Under the pieces are notes generated by a model. The model was given only the letters and a program-made list of their open reading frames with translations. It was not told where the DNA came from and did not search any database. 64,000 nucleotides of DNA, from positions 744,001-808,000 of the forward strand of contig NZ_FQUD01000003.1 of assembly GCF_900128945.1 (NCBI RefSeq). Reading direction: 5' to 3'. This stretch comes from Chryseobacterium sp. OV279. Lineage in GTDB: Bacteria; Bacteroidota; Bacteroidia; Flavobacteriales; Weeksellaceae. The position numbers and the translations under genes are program-made. Below, piece after piece: positions 16,676-25,456 of this stretch (its first letter is position 1; each line of letters begins with the position of its first letter).

Positions 16676-17275
16676 ATGAAAAAAATACTTTTCGCTTCCG
16701 CTCTGGCTTTATCCATGCTTTCCTGTAAAGAAAACAAACCCGGAAATGTTCCGGCTGTGGAAAATGCTGTTGACAACGCAGAATCATCCGTTTCAGGTTC
16801 TTTGAAAAGTTATCGTAAGGATAATATGATCGATAAAATTTATTTTGAACTGATGAAAAATGATAAAAATCTGAAAGCTCTGGACGACAGATTGACTCAT
16901 TTGTTTGAAGAAAATGGAAAGGTGCTGGAAATTTATGGAACAACACTCCATAAATCTGAATCTTATTATGCCGATGCTTATCTGCAGGCCGGTACTATTA
17001 AGGATTCCCTTCTAAAACAGCAACTGGAAAAAGAGATCAAAGTAAACGATGAAGCTTACAGCCAGAAAATAAGCAAAGTAAAAGAACTGATCGCAAAAGT
17101 AAATAAAAATGGTGATGACATCAATAATCTGTACACCGCCTTTAAAATCAGAAAAACACTTCCTGAAATCGGAAAATACCAGAATGCACATCCTATGAAA
17201 ACGGATAGCCTGGAAAACTTTATCAAAAAACAGAATCAACTTCTTGACCAACTGAAAAAAATTGAAATAAAATAA
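16676..17275 (+). CDS. Putative lipoprotein of unknown function, helical
   Basis: A 199-residue protein. The lipoprotein signal is clear: MKKILFASALALSMLSCKE, with lipobox MLSC and cysteine 17. The mature chain is charged and mostly helical, with tracts such as KQQLEKEIKVNDEAYSQKI and ENFIKKQNQLLDQLKKIE, suggesting a periplasmic coiled-coil. No domain recognised. Its stop overlaps the start of the GNAT gene by one base (TAATG), so the two are translationally coupled although their products would act in different compartments. Confidence 0.75.
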   Translation: MKKILFASALALSMLSCKENKPGNVPAVENAVDNAESSVSGSLKSYRKDNMIDKIYFELMKNDKNLKALDDRLTHLFEENGKVLEIYGTTLHKSESYYADAYLQAGTIKDSLLKQQLEKEIKVNDEAYSQKISKVKELIAKVNKNGDDINNLYTAFKIRKTLPEIGKYQNAHPMKTDSLENFIKKQNQLLDQLKKIEIK

Positions 17276-17781
17276 TGAACTACACCACAAAATGGCTTAA
17301 CGATACTACACGAACTGAAGAACTGGTTGATTTTTTCATCGCACACAAAACAGATTCCTATATCTCCCACGGTGAGATTATTTCAGGAAGAGCCTTAGAT
17401 TCAAATCATTGGAACCCTGACCTTAAAAACATACTGACAGCGCAGTTTAATTCTGGTTTTGATGCGGATCATACCTCGCGATTAAGTATTCTTGTTGCTG
17501 AAAATGAGGACGGAAAAATCATCGGAATGCTGGTTTTCAATATAATCCATGGTTTTAAAAATTACGCCGTACTGGAAGATATGCTTTTAGATCATTCTCT
17601 ACGCGGGCAATCGCTTGGAAGTACACTTCTGAAAAAAGCTGTGCAAGAGTCTAAAAACTGGAACATCAGTTTTATGATGCTGGAAAGCGGTCTTGATAAC
17701 ACCGGAGCTCATCATTTTTTCAATAAATACGGATTTAAAAAAGTATCTGAAAATTATATTTTAACCTTTAAGCAAGATTAA
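17275..17781 (+). CDS. GNAT-family N-acetyltransferase
   Basis: A 168-residue acetyltransferase. The acetyl-CoA binding motif A is visible as LLDHSLRGQSLGSTLLKKAV (RxxxxG form of the Q/RxxGxG/A loop), and motif B as GAHHFFNKYGFKKVSENYIL. The N-terminal part (NYTTKWLNDTTRTEELVDFF) is the usual substrate-side region. The acceptor may be a small amine or a protein; nothing in the sequence decides. It overlaps the preceding lipoprotein gene and is 11 bp before a flavin monooxygenase gene, forming a three-gene run. Confidence 0.86.
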   Translation: MNYTTKWLNDTTRTEELVDFFIAHKTDSYISHGEIISGRALDSNHWNPDLKNILTAQFNSGFDADHTSRLSILVAENEDGKIIGMLVFNIIHGFKNYAVLEDMLLDHSLRGQSLGSTLLKKAVQESKNWNISFMMLESGLDNTGAHHFFNKYGFKKVSENYILTFKQD

Positions 17782-17792
17782 AACCGATTCTC

Positions 17793-18911
17793 ATGAACAG
17801 CATTTCAATCATAGGAGCCGGAATTGGCGGACTGACTCTGGGAAATATTCTGAAGCAGCAACAGCTTGACTTTAGCATTTATGAATCTGCCCCGGAAATA
17901 AAACCTGTAGGCGCCGGAATCATGATGGCCGTCAATGCCATGCAGATCTTTGACAAACTAGGTTTAAAAGAAAAAATTGAAAATGCCGGCAATAAAGTTC
18001 ACGGAATTTCTATAACGGATGAATCTTTAAAACCGATCACTAAAACCAATATAGCTGTACTGGAAAAAAAATACAGTTCCTGTAATGTCGCCATTCACAG
18101 AGCAGAACTCCAGAAAATTTTGGCAGAAAACATAGGCTATGAAAAGATCCATCTCAATCATTCTTTACGCAAAATAGAGAAAAAGGAGAACTATATTTTA
18201 GATTTTGAAAACGGAATCCAGACGGAAAGTGAAATTGTCTTTGGTGCAGACGGCATTAAATCCAACATCCGGAACCAGATTCTGCAAACCGGAAGCATCA
18301 GAAACGCAGGCCAAAAATGCTGGCGCGGACTTGTAGAATTCGACTTACCGGAACAGTTTAACCAAGAAGCCATTGAAATGTGGGGAAAAGGAAAACGTTT
18401 CGGTTTTGTGAAAATTTCTGAGAAAAAAGTCTATTGGTATGCTTTGGTTAATGACCGAAAACACAAACGCTACTTCACACTGGCGGAAAATTTCAGCGAG
18501 TTTCATTCTCTGATTTTACAGATTATTGATGCAACTTTAGAAGAAAATATCATCCTTAACGATATTACTGACCTGTCTCCTATTCCCAACTGGCATTCGG
18601 ATCACCTGTGTCTGATCGGAGATGCTGCCCACGCCACCACACCCAATATGGGTCAGGGCGCCTGTCAGGCTATTGAAGATGCTTATATCATCGGGAAATT
18701 ATTGGAAAACAGCCGGGATTTTAACAAGATTTTTGGGGAATTCCAAAAGATTAGAAGGAAAAAAGTAGATTACATCGTAGATACAAGCTGGAAAATCGGA
18801 AAGATTTCGCAGTGGGAAAAAGGAAATGCATTGCGTAATTTTTTTATGCGGTTAATTCCCGAAAGTACCCATCAAAAGCTGGCAGAAAAAATCATCCGGC
18901 TGGAAATGTAA
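17793..18911 (+). CDS. FAD-dependent monooxygenase (PHBH/TetX-like group)
   Basis: A 372-residue class A flavoprotein monooxygenase. Motifs: GxGxxG in SIIGAGIGGLTLGNIL (residues 5-20), the DG motif in VFGADGIKSNIRNQIL, and the GD motif in LCLIGDAAHATTPNMGQGAC. These are the hallmarks of the p-hydroxybenzoate hydroxylase fold that binds both FAD and NAD(P)H. Members hydroxylate aromatic compounds, and some (TetX) inactivate tetracyclines. The sequence alone cannot say which applies; I see no specific TetX signature. It is the last gene of the lipoprotein-GNAT-monooxygenase run. Confidence 0.87.
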   Translation: MNSISIIGAGIGGLTLGNILKQQQLDFSIYESAPEIKPVGAGIMMAVNAMQIFDKLGLKEKIENAGNKVHGISITDESLKPITKTNIAVLEKKYSSCNVAIHRAELQKILAENIGYEKIHLNHSLRKIEKKENYILDFENGIQTESEIVFGADGIKSNIRNQILQTGSIRNAGQKCWRGLVEFDLPEQFNQEAIEMWGKGKRFGFVKISEKKVYWYALVNDRKHKRYFTLAENFSEFHSLILQIIDATLEENIILNDITDLSPIPNWHSDHLCLIGDAAHATTPNMGQGACQAIEDAYIIGKLLENSRDFNKIFGEFQKIRRKKVDYIVDTSWKIGKISQWEKGNALRNFFMRLIPESTHQKLAEKIIRLEM

Positions 18912-19190
18912 AGTCTAAATATAATTGTTAAACCTTCGTTTTTTAATAACTCTATTTTTATTTTTTAGAATTATACCCTTCTAACCCAGTTAAACAGATA
19001 ATAAAACGATCTATTTTTAAAATAATTGATTAAAAAAATTATTGCAACATTGTTGCTTATATTAAAATAAACACATAAAACAATGACTTAAATTAATAAT
19101 ATACAGCAATTTAGCTTATTGAACTATTCTTTTTCTAAATATATTATGAACCCTTTTTTTTCATACATTTAAATATAAAAAAAATGAAAA

Positions 19191-21230
19191 ATGAAAAAAA
19201 TCTTTTATTTGTTACTTTTAATGATTGGACTGCAGATCACACACGCACAGGAAGTTCCATTGCTGGACAGAGAATTGTTTTATGGAAATCCTGAAATTTC
19301 CGGTGGACAGCTAAGCCCCGATGGGAAATGGATTTCTTTTATGAAACAATATGAAGGAATCATGAATATCTGGGTAAAAAAGGTGGATGAACCTTTTGAT
19401 AAAGCACGCCCGTTGACTGACAGCAAACGTCCGTTGGCCGGATACTTCTGGTCGGAAAACGGGAAGTACATCTTGTATGTAAAGGACAACAACGGGGACG
19501 AAAATATGAATATTTTTGCCGTAGATCCTACCGCAAATGTGGATAAAGTCGTTCCTGAATCAAGAAATCTGACACCGCTCAAGGAAGTCACCGCTCAAAT
19601 TCAAATGGTGAGCAGAAAAGACCCCGATCTGATGATCATCGGACTGAATAATAGAGATAAAGCATGGCACGATCTCTATTCATTGAAAATTTCTACCGGT
19701 GAACTGAAAAAGATGTATGAAAATAAGGAGCGCATCACAGGCTACGACTTCGATTGGGATGAAAAATTAAGAGTACTGTCTAAAACAGATGAAAAAGGAA
19801 CCACTCAATTCCTGTACAAAGAAGGCGATAAACTGACCCCAATCTATGAAACACTGGTAACGGAAGGTGCTTATATTGCCAGCTGGAATGAAGATAATTC
19901 AAAATTCTACTTAGTAACCGATAAGGGTGATCTGGATAAATCCACATTGTTTCTCATGGATCCGAAAACCAGGCAAACCACGAAAATAGAAAGTGATCCG
20001 AAAGGGAAAGTGGATTTCGGAGGATTATCTATGGACAGGAATACAAGAAAAATGATTTCAACGTCCTATACCGGCGATAAGACTGAAAATTATTGGAAAG
20101 ACAAAACATGGGAGGCTAACTATAAATTCCTGCAAAGTAAATTCCCGGGAAGAGAAGTTGATTTCTCAAGCTCTACAAAAGATTATTCTAAATTTTTAAT
20201 TACCGTTTGGGGCGATAAATATGCATCTGAAGCTTACTTTTTCGATGCGAAAACCAAGGAACTTGTATTTCAGTATACCCCAAGACCTCAATTGAAAAAA
20301 GTTGAAAAGTACCTGGCTTCTATGACTCCTGTTACTTACAAAAGCAGCGATGGTCTGGAAATTCCGGGATACCTTACTATCCCTACAGGATCTACAGGGA
20401 AAAACCTGCCGGCAGTGATTTTGGTGCATGGAGGGCCAAAAGGACCAAGAGATAACTGGGGATACAACTCAACTGTTCAGTTTTTAGCCAACAGAGGATA
20501 TGCTGTACTGCAACCCAACTTCAGAGCAAGCGGAGGTTACGGTAAAAAATTCCAAAACGGCGGCGACTTACAATGGGGGAAACTGATGCAGGATGACATT
20601 ACCTGGGGCGTAAAATACCTTATCGACAATGGAATCGCTGACAAAAATAAAGTAGTCATTATGGGTGGAAGCTATGGTGGTTATGCCACACTGGCCGGTT
20701 TGGCTTTTACGCCCGATCTGTATGCCGGAGGAGTGGACATCGTGGGACCAAGTAATATTTTCACACTCATGGATTCTATTCCTGCCTATTGGGAAGCGGC
20801 ACGTGCCTCTTTATACGGGATGGTAGGCGATCCAAGGACAGAAGAAGGCAAGAAACGGATTAAGGAAGCAAGTCCACTGTTTAGCGTAGATAAAATTGTA
20901 AAACCTTTATTGATTATTCAGGGAGCCAATGATCCAAGAGTAAAACAGGCTGAGGCTGACCAAATTGTGATCGCTCTTCGTGAAAAAGGAAAAAAAGTAA
21001 ATTATATCCTGGCAGATGATGAAGGACACGGATTCAGAAAACCGGTTAATAATATGGCGATGTATGCGGAAACGGAGAAATTCCTTTCAGAAGTCATCGG
21101 AGGAAGATATCAGAAAGAGATGCCGGAAGCGGTAGCCAAACGTCTGAAAGAAATGACAGTTGATATCAAAAATGTGACCTATAAACCCGCTGAAAAAGCA
21201 AAAGAAGCCGCTCCGAAAGCTTCAAAATAA
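19191..21230 (+). CDS. S9-family prolyl oligopeptidase-like peptidase (exported)
   Basis: A 679-residue protein with a signal peptide (1-19, THA|QEV). Residues ~35-400 are a WD40-like β-propeller ([19 protein letters not shown]). The C-terminal ~270 residues are an α/β hydrolase with the nucleophile motif [12 protein letters not shown], the aspartate in [16 protein letters not shown], and the histidine in [11 protein letters not shown]. The architecture is that of S9C/DPP-IV-type peptidases that cleave peptides after proline or acyl-aminoacyl residues in the periplasm. The tail is rich in Lys, Ala and Glu. It is monocistronic and ends at a strong hairpin. The upstream 279 bp are AT-rich with no recognisable element. 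Confidence 0.92.
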   Translation: MKKIFYLLLLMIGLQITHAQEVPLLDRELFYGNPEISGGQLSPDGKWISFMKQYEGIMNIWVKKVDEPFDKARPLTDSKRPLAGYFWSENGKYILYVKDNNGDENMNIFAVDPTANVDKVVPESRNLTPLKEVTAQIQMVSRKDPDLMIIGLNNRDKAWHDLYSLKISTGELKKMYENKERITGYDFDWDEKLRVLSKTDEKGTTQFLYKEGDKLTPIYETLVTEGAYIASWNEDNSKFYLVTDKGDLDKSTLFLMDPKTRQTTKIESDPKGKVDFGGLSMDRNTRKMISTSYTGDKTENYWKDKTWEANYKFLQSKFPGREVDFSSSTKDYSKFLITVWGDKYASEAYFFDAKTKELVFQYTPRPQLKKVEKYLASMTPVTYKSSDGLEIPGYLTIPTGSTGKNLPAVILVHGGPKGPRDNWGYNSTVQFLANRGYAVLQPNFRASGGYGKKFQNGGDLQWGKLMQDDITWGVKYLIDNGIADKNKVVIMGGSYGGYATLAGLAFTPDLYAGGVDIVGPSNIFTLMDSIPAYWEAARASLYGMVGDPRTEEGKKRIKEASPLFSVDKIVKPLLIIQGANDPRVKQAEADQIVIALREKGKKVNYILADDEGHGFRKPVNNMAMYAETEKFLSEVIGGRYQKEMPEAVAKRLKEMTVDIKNVTYKPAEKAKEAAPKASK

Positions 21231-21261
21231 AATAGAAATTGATTTCAGGGGCTAAATAAAG

Positions 21262-21296
21262 AAAGCCGGTTCATCTTAATTATGAGCCGGCTTTTT
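21262..21296 (+). terminator. Terminator of the S9 peptidase gene
   Basis: AAAGCCGGTTCAT (21262-21274) pairs with ATGAGCCGGCTTT (21282-21294), one G-U pair, followed by a T-tract. Confidence 0.85.
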
Positions 21297-21433
21297 GTTT
21301 CTAGTTTTTAAACACAAATGACACGAATGGGTTCACAAATAACACGATTCAATAACCTGAATTCTGGGTGAGAAAATTTAAATTATAGGAAGCAGAAAGA
21401 ATAACTACGGGTGTTGGTAATTTCATTCTTGAT

Positions 21434-21462
21434 CCTTGTCAAGATTTAGAACCTTGACAAGG
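21434..21462. repeat. Perfect 10-bp hairpin in the convergent gap
   Basis: CCTTGTCAAG (21434-21443) faces CTTGACAAGG (21453-21462) with a 9-nt loop. There is no T-tract, so it is not an obvious terminator. A related TGTCAAGG string occurs in the terminator near 5340. Confidence 0.65.
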
Positions 21463-21575
21463 ATAACCGTTCCTTCATCTATTTACTACCTATCAAAAGC
21501 TTATCCCAAACTCCGGGTAGATAGAATTTATTTGTGCCTTTCGTGTAAAAGATTTGTGTTATTTGTGTTTAAAAC

Positions 21576-21605
21576 TAAAAAAGGCTGTCATTATCTGACA
21601 GCCTT
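21576..21605 (-). terminator. Terminator of the multicopper oxidase gene
   Basis: On the minus strand AAGGCTGTCA and TGACAGCCTT form a perfect 10-bp stem with a 5-nt loop, followed by TTTTTTAG. It begins 4 bp past the stop codon. Confidence 0.85.
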
Positions 21606-21609
21606 CTCT

Positions 21610-24231
21610 TTAGTAGGTTAGCGTAAGTCCGGCTCCCCAGCCCATTTCATTATCATAATTTCCGGATACGGATACCCATTTCTGCAGAATATATCTCAAT
21701 CCTGTTGAAAATTCTCCATCCGAATTCAGACTGAAGTTTCCTCTGACTCTTCTGGAAATCGGAATATCTTCTCTGTTCAATTCCAATAATACTTTCCCGT
21801 TCTGATCCACACTGGCATCAGCAGTGACCAGCATCGGCAAAAGATACTGTACACCGACCATGAAAGCATATTGATTCTTTGAAGCCTTCTCCTGTCCGAA
21901 CCATGTCTTTTTGCCCCGGAATTTCATTCCCATATCTTCCGTCATCTGCCTTTCCATAATCTCATGGTTTTTCTGAATTCTGAAACCTGCGTAAGGAAGT
22001 GCCCACTGGAATTTCCCTAAGAATCTTCCTACTTTCACATTTCCTTCAAAATGATCAAAATCCCAGTTAGAGTGAAACTGGTTCAGATTCGCCCATCTCG
22101 GTCCGAACATCGTCATACTTTCCGCATGTATTTTATTGCTTGCGATATCCAGCATTCCCATGGAGCTGATCATTTTATTATCCTTCAGGAAATTTTTCCA
22201 GGCCAGTTTTCGGTTCGGCAGCTGTGGATTTGGTTTTGAATTTTCATAGCTGAATATCCTTCCCATTCCGGCCATCATATGGTATAAAATATGACAGTGG
22301 AAAAACCAGTCGCCATCCTGGTTGGCTGCAAATTCAATGGTATTGGTTTCCATCGGCATGATATCGACTACGTTTTTCAGCGGGGAATATTCTCCTTTTG
22401 AATTGATCAGTCTGAAATCATGGCCGTGAAGGTGCATCGGGTGGCGCATCATTGAATTATTATACATCGTAATTCTCAGGATCTCCCCTTTTTTCACCAA
22501 AATTTTATCTGTTTCTGTAACCGTCTTATTATCCAGCGTCCACAGGTATTGATTCATATTTCCTTCCAGCGTAAATTTCAGTTCTCTTACATTTTCATCC
22601 GGAAGAATCGTCTTTTCAGGAGATTTTAAAATATTATAGGACAGCCTTTTGATCGTTTTCTCTTCCTTCATATCCATCCCGGAATGATTTTCATGTCCCG
22701 AAACTACCTTTGAATGGTCTTCTTCCTTCATCTTAATCCCCATCATTTCATTCATGTGTTTCATGGTCATTTTTCGCTGACTCTCCGGAAGTTCAGGATA
22801 CATTACTTCGTTCATATCCATCATCTGATTACCCATCGTCATATTCATCGGTTTCATATTACCGCTCATTTCCATCATGCCGTTCATCATTTTCATTCCT
22901 TCAAAGAGCAGTAGTCTCGGCAAATTCGGTGCTTCCACTTTTTCACCGGAACCGAGCCAAAGTGAAGCGTGTCCTACCCTGTCCTCTGATGTAGAACGGA
23001 ATTCAAAGCTTTTGTTTTCAGGAATGGTCACTTCAATATCATAGGTCTCGGAAACCCCGACAATCAGGCGGTCTACTTCCACCGGAACCACGTCATTACC
23101 ATCATTTCCGATTACTTTTATTTTTCCGCCTCCATAATTCAGCCAGAAATAAGTGGATGAACCACCGTTGGCGACTCTTAGCCTTACTTTATCCCCGGCT
23201 TTCAGATTGGAATACTCAGTGCTTGGAAGTCCGTTGATGAGAAATTTATCGTAATAAACGTCACTGACATCCATGGCTTCCATCCTCTTCCATTCATTCA
23301 CGGCTTTTGTCCCGAAGTTTCCGGATTTTATGGCTTCCCAATAACTCTGTACCGCATTCTTTTTAATGGCATACCAATCTGTATTCGCCATGTGAAGCCT
23401 TCTTGCAATCTGCATCGGATCTTCATCGCTCCAGTCTCCAAGTAATACCGGAATTTCTTTTGTATAAGATACTTTAGGCTCGCCCTCTCTTTTATTGAAA
23501 ACCAGGATTCCATTCATTCCGATCTGCTCCTGTAATGCTTCATGTGAGTGATACCAGTATGTTCCGTTTTGAGATACTCTGAACTTATACAAATGCGTCT
23601 CACCAGGTGTTACAGGCTTTGTGGTAAGATAAGGAACCCCATCCTGCTCGTTGGGAAGAATCACGCCATGCCAGTGAAGGCCTGTATTTTCCTTCAACAT
23701 ATTGTGAAGATAGATCTCTGCGGTATCTCCTTCTGTAAAATATAAGGTTGGAGCCTGCAGTTTTCCGTTGATGGCAATCGCTCTTCGGTTTTTTCCGGTG
23801 AAATTCACAATCGTATCTTTTACATACAGATCATATCTCACCGTCTTTCCACCAAATGTTACTTTCCCATTCTCAGAATTTCTTTTAAATACCGATGGTT
23901 CTGTTTTAGTCTGAGGCTGAGATTCAGGCTCAGGTTGAGGATTCGTTTCAATTTTTGGGTTTGTATTAATCTTTACCTCAGTCTTAGTCTTGGCCTTAGC
24001 CTTAATTTTATTTTCCGTTGGCTTCTGTACTATTTTCTGCTCCGGTTGCACCGTAGCTTTCGGTTTCATTACAACGGTTTTCTTTACCAGCGTCATATGG
24101 CATTTCGGGCAGTCTCCAGGTTTTGAAGATACGACCTCGGCATGCATCGGGCAGGTATAATAGGTTTTCGTTGTTTGTGCGAATGTAAAAACAGAGAACA
24201 AAAGCATCAGAAACAAGATGAATTTTTTCAT
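21610..24231 (-). CDS. Copper resistance fusion: heavy-metal-binding domain, CopA-type multicopper oxidase and CopB-like barrel
   Basis: An 873-residue exported protein. Order: signal peptide (1-19); a short heavy-metal-binding domain YYTCPMHAEV...PGDCPKCHM (24-50); a Lys/Pro/Gln-rich linker (to ~120); a three-cupredoxin multicopper oxidase with copper ligands in LHWHG, YWYHSH, HPMHLHGHDF and HCHILYHMMAGM; a Met/His-rich insert (about 405-500) with MKMMNGMMEMSGNMKPMNM; and a C-terminal ~200 residues resembling the CopB outer-membrane barrel (HAESMTMFGPRWANL, ISRRVRGNFSLNSDGEFSTG, ending in Tyr). CopA oxidises Cu(I) in the periplasm, and CopB is its outer-membrane partner in Pseudomonas. Here both sit on one chain, so the oxidase would be tethered to the outer membrane. 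It is the last gene of a three-gene copper group. Confidence 0.88.
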   Translation of the reverse strand: MKKFILFLMLLFSVFTFAQTTKTYYTCPMHAEVVSSKPGDCPKCHMTLVKKTVVMKPKATVQPEQKIVQKPTENKIKAKAKTKTEVKINTNPKIETNPQPEPESQPQTKTEPSVFKRNSENGKVTFGGKTVRYDLYVKDTIVNFTGKNRRAIAINGKLQAPTLYFTEGDTAEIYLHNMLKENTGLHWHGVILPNEQDGVPYLTTKPVTPGETHLYKFRVSQNGTYWYHSHEALQEQIGMNGILVFNKREGEPKVSYTKEIPVLLGDWSDEDPMQIARRLHMANTDWYAIKKNAVQSYWEAIKSGNFGTKAVNEWKRMEAMDVSDVYYDKFLINGLPSTEYSNLKAGDKVRLRVANGGSSTYFWLNYGGGKIKVIGNDGNDVVPVEVDRLIVGVSETYDIEVTIPENKSFEFRSTSEDRVGHASLWLGSGEKVEAPNLPRLLLFEGMKMMNGMMEMSGNMKPMNMTMGNQMMDMNEVMYPELPESQRKMTMKHMNEMMGIKMKEEDHSKVVSGHENHSGMDMKEEKTIKRLSYNILKSPEKTILPDENVRELKFTLEGNMNQYLWTLDNKTVTETDKILVKKGEILRITMYNNSMMRHPMHLHGHDFRLINSKGEYSPLKNVVDIMPMETNTIEFAANQDGDWFFHCHILYHMMAGMGRIFSYENSKPNPQLPNRKLAWKNFLKDNKMISSMGMLDIASNKIHAESMTMFGPRWANLNQFHSNWDFDHFEGNVKVGRFLGKFQWALPYAGFRIQKNHEIMERQMTEDMGMKFRGKKTWFGQEKASKNQYAFMVGVQYLLPMLVTADASVDQNGKVLLELNREDIPISRRVRGNFSLNSDGEFSTGLRYILQKWVSVSGNYDNEMGWGAGLTLTY

Positions 24232-24247
24232 ACTATTCCGAACTTTT

Positions 24248-24297
24248 TAAAGCTGCACAGCTTAAAGTCAATAATAAATTAAGCTACACAACTTATT
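24248..24297 (-). promoter_or_regulatory. Twin palindromic sites before the copper oxidase gene
   Basis: AAGCTGCACAGCTTA (24250-24264) and AAGCTACACAACTTA (24281-24295) differ at two positions and are spaced by exactly 31 bp, close to three helical turns. The first is a dyad (AAGCTG/CAGCTT). They lie 19-64 bp upstream of the oxidase start, where an operator is expected. The binding protein is unknown. Confidence 0.45.
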
Positions 24298-24319
24298 GTT
24301 TTAAAACTAATTATAATAA

Positions 24320-24793
24320 TTATTTTATTTCTGACTTTACACTTCCACAAGTAAGCATGGATTTTCCGTAGTAAGGATTAGCGATCTGTTTTTCATCGCT
24401 TAACCAGTTTGAATCAGCCATTGGGCAATGCTGTACATACACCGGTTTTTCAGATAGTTTGAACTCTTTGGTTAAAGCGATCATATTTTCAGAAAGGTTG
24501 GAGAAAGTTTCTCTTTGGGCCGAAATATTTCTGGCATCGGAAATCACGGTGGCGTCTTTTCTCAGGATATTAAGATTGCCTTCAGAAACCATTTTATAAT
24601 CAACAGTTGAGGCTGTTTTAATGAATTCTGTGGCAGCTTTTGAAGTTTTATCGGCATCATCTGAAGCTAAAGCTGATTTGATAGCGATGTAGTTCTGATA
24701 CAGTTTTGAAACCTGAGCGTCTTTTTTAGACTGTGCAGAAAGTGAAACGATTGAGAATAAAGAAAATGCTGCTGTAATGATATATTTTTTCAT
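24320..24793 (-). CDS. DUF3347 domain-containing exported protein (copper-associated)
   Basis: A 157-residue protein with a signal peptide (1-20, LSA|QSK). The body is helical and ends with the DUF3347 signature: VYVQHCPMADSNWLSDEKQI then NPYYGKSMLTCGSVK, with a conserved cysteine and CPM that look metal-binding. In Bacteroidota such domains occur beside, or fused to, copper efflux and CusB-type proteins. It lies between an HYC_CC_PP protein and the copper oxidase on the same strand, which supports a periplasmic copper-handling role. Its direct biochemical activity is unknown. Confidence 0.85.
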   Translation of the reverse strand: MKKYIITAAFSLFSIVSLSAQSKKDAQVSKLYQNYIAIKSALASDDADKTSKAATEFIKTASTVDYKMVSEGNLNILRKDATVISDARNISAQRETFSNLSENMIALTKEFKLSEKPVYVQHCPMADSNWLSDEKQIANPYYGKSMLTCGSVKSEIK

Positions 24794-24908
24794 TGTTTTA
24801 AATTTTAGAATTAATTTTTAGTAAAGAATAACTGAAACGCATGATGCGCTGAACCGTGTCGTCCACGAAGGAATGCTTATCTGAACACTACCAGACAACA
24901 GACGGATC

Positions 24909-25289
24909 TTAAATTCTAAAATGACAATGATTGAGATAGATGGGAACCGGTTTGTATTCGGGTGGCCCATTGATTCTTATCTGGGTAAATTTTGTAGCGG
25001 AAAAAGATTTGTCGGCAAAGAAAAAAGGCTGTTCCGTAAGTGTTGGAACGATCTGGCTTAAAAAGTCGATCATCAGCAGATCAGATTTCTGGGAATCATC
25101 TACTTTTACCACCTTGATTTCAGTCTTACAACATCCTTTTTTTTCTTTGACCCCACATTTGCCACAGATATCCGTGGTTTTCTGGCTTACGGAAACAAAC
25201 TCCTCCATACAGAAATGTACGCTGAATGCTGCTCCGGAAGAAAATCCGAAGTAGAAAACAGAGAAAAATATGGCGAGAATCTTTTTCAT
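24909..25289 (-). CDS. HYC_CC_PP family small exported protein
   Basis: A 126-residue protein named for its three motifs, all visible: HFC in AAFSVHFCMEEF (residues 21-32), CC in CGVKEKKGCCKTEI, and PP in RINGPPEYKPVPIY. A signal peptide or N-terminal membrane segment covers residues 1-22. Further cysteines (TDICGKCG) make it a probable metal-binding protein. The family is largely found in Bacteroidota, often near copper or mercury genes. It heads the cluster, with a good -7 box 9 bp before the ATG. A 115-bp gap separates it from the DUF3347 gene, in which no gene was recognised. Confidence 0.85.
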   Translation of the reverse strand: MKKILAIFFSVFYFGFSSGAAFSVHFCMEEFVSVSQKTTDICGKCGVKEKKGCCKTEIKVVKVDDSQKSDLLMIDFLSQIVPTLTEQPFFFADKSFSATKFTQIRINGPPEYKPVPIYLNHCHFRI

Positions 25290-25297
25290 TGGTAAGA

Positions 25298-25325
25298 CAA
25301 AGGTAAAAATATCCCTGAAACTGCT
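25298..25325 (-). promoter_or_regulatory. Promoter of the copper cluster
   Basis: On the minus strand TACCTTTG (complement 25298-25305) matches the -7 consensus TAnnTTTG. A TTTC element about 20 bp further upstream may be the -33 box. The ATG follows after 8 bp, giving a very short leader. Confidence 0.6.
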
Positions 25326-25365
25326 GTTATAAAATTGTGTATACTTGTTATAAAATTCTGCCCAA

Positions 25366-25395
25366 CAAAAAAGCTCCTGAAATATTCAGGAGCTT
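25366..25395 (-). terminator. Terminator of the TonB-dependent receptor gene
   Basis: AAGCTCCTGAA (25371-25381) and TTCAGGAGCTT (25385-25395) form an 11-bp stem. On the minus strand it is followed by TTTTTT. Confidence 0.85.
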
Positions 25396-25456
25396 TTGCT
25401 TATTTTTCAGTTTGAGTCGTTTTCGAAATTATAAGGAATCCCTACTAACTTCTATT

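Larger units (their letters stand above)
21231..21609. other. 379-bp convergent gap: terminators and inverted repeats
   Basis: No gene. It holds the terminators of both convergent neighbours, a facing pair of CACAAAT-rich segments (about 21305-21350 and 21530-21578), and a perfect 10-bp hairpin at 21434-21462, described separately. Confidence 0.6.

Noticed and set aside
17793..18911. TetX tetracycline resistance call for the flavin monooxygenase
   Set aside because: Only general class A monooxygenase motifs are visible; nothing specific to TetX substrate binding can be shown.
22714..22914. His-rich frame opposite the copper oxidase gene
   Set aside because: The His codons are the complement of the Met-rich stretch (ATG read as CAT) in the oxidase; a mirror of a real domain, not a metal-binding protein.
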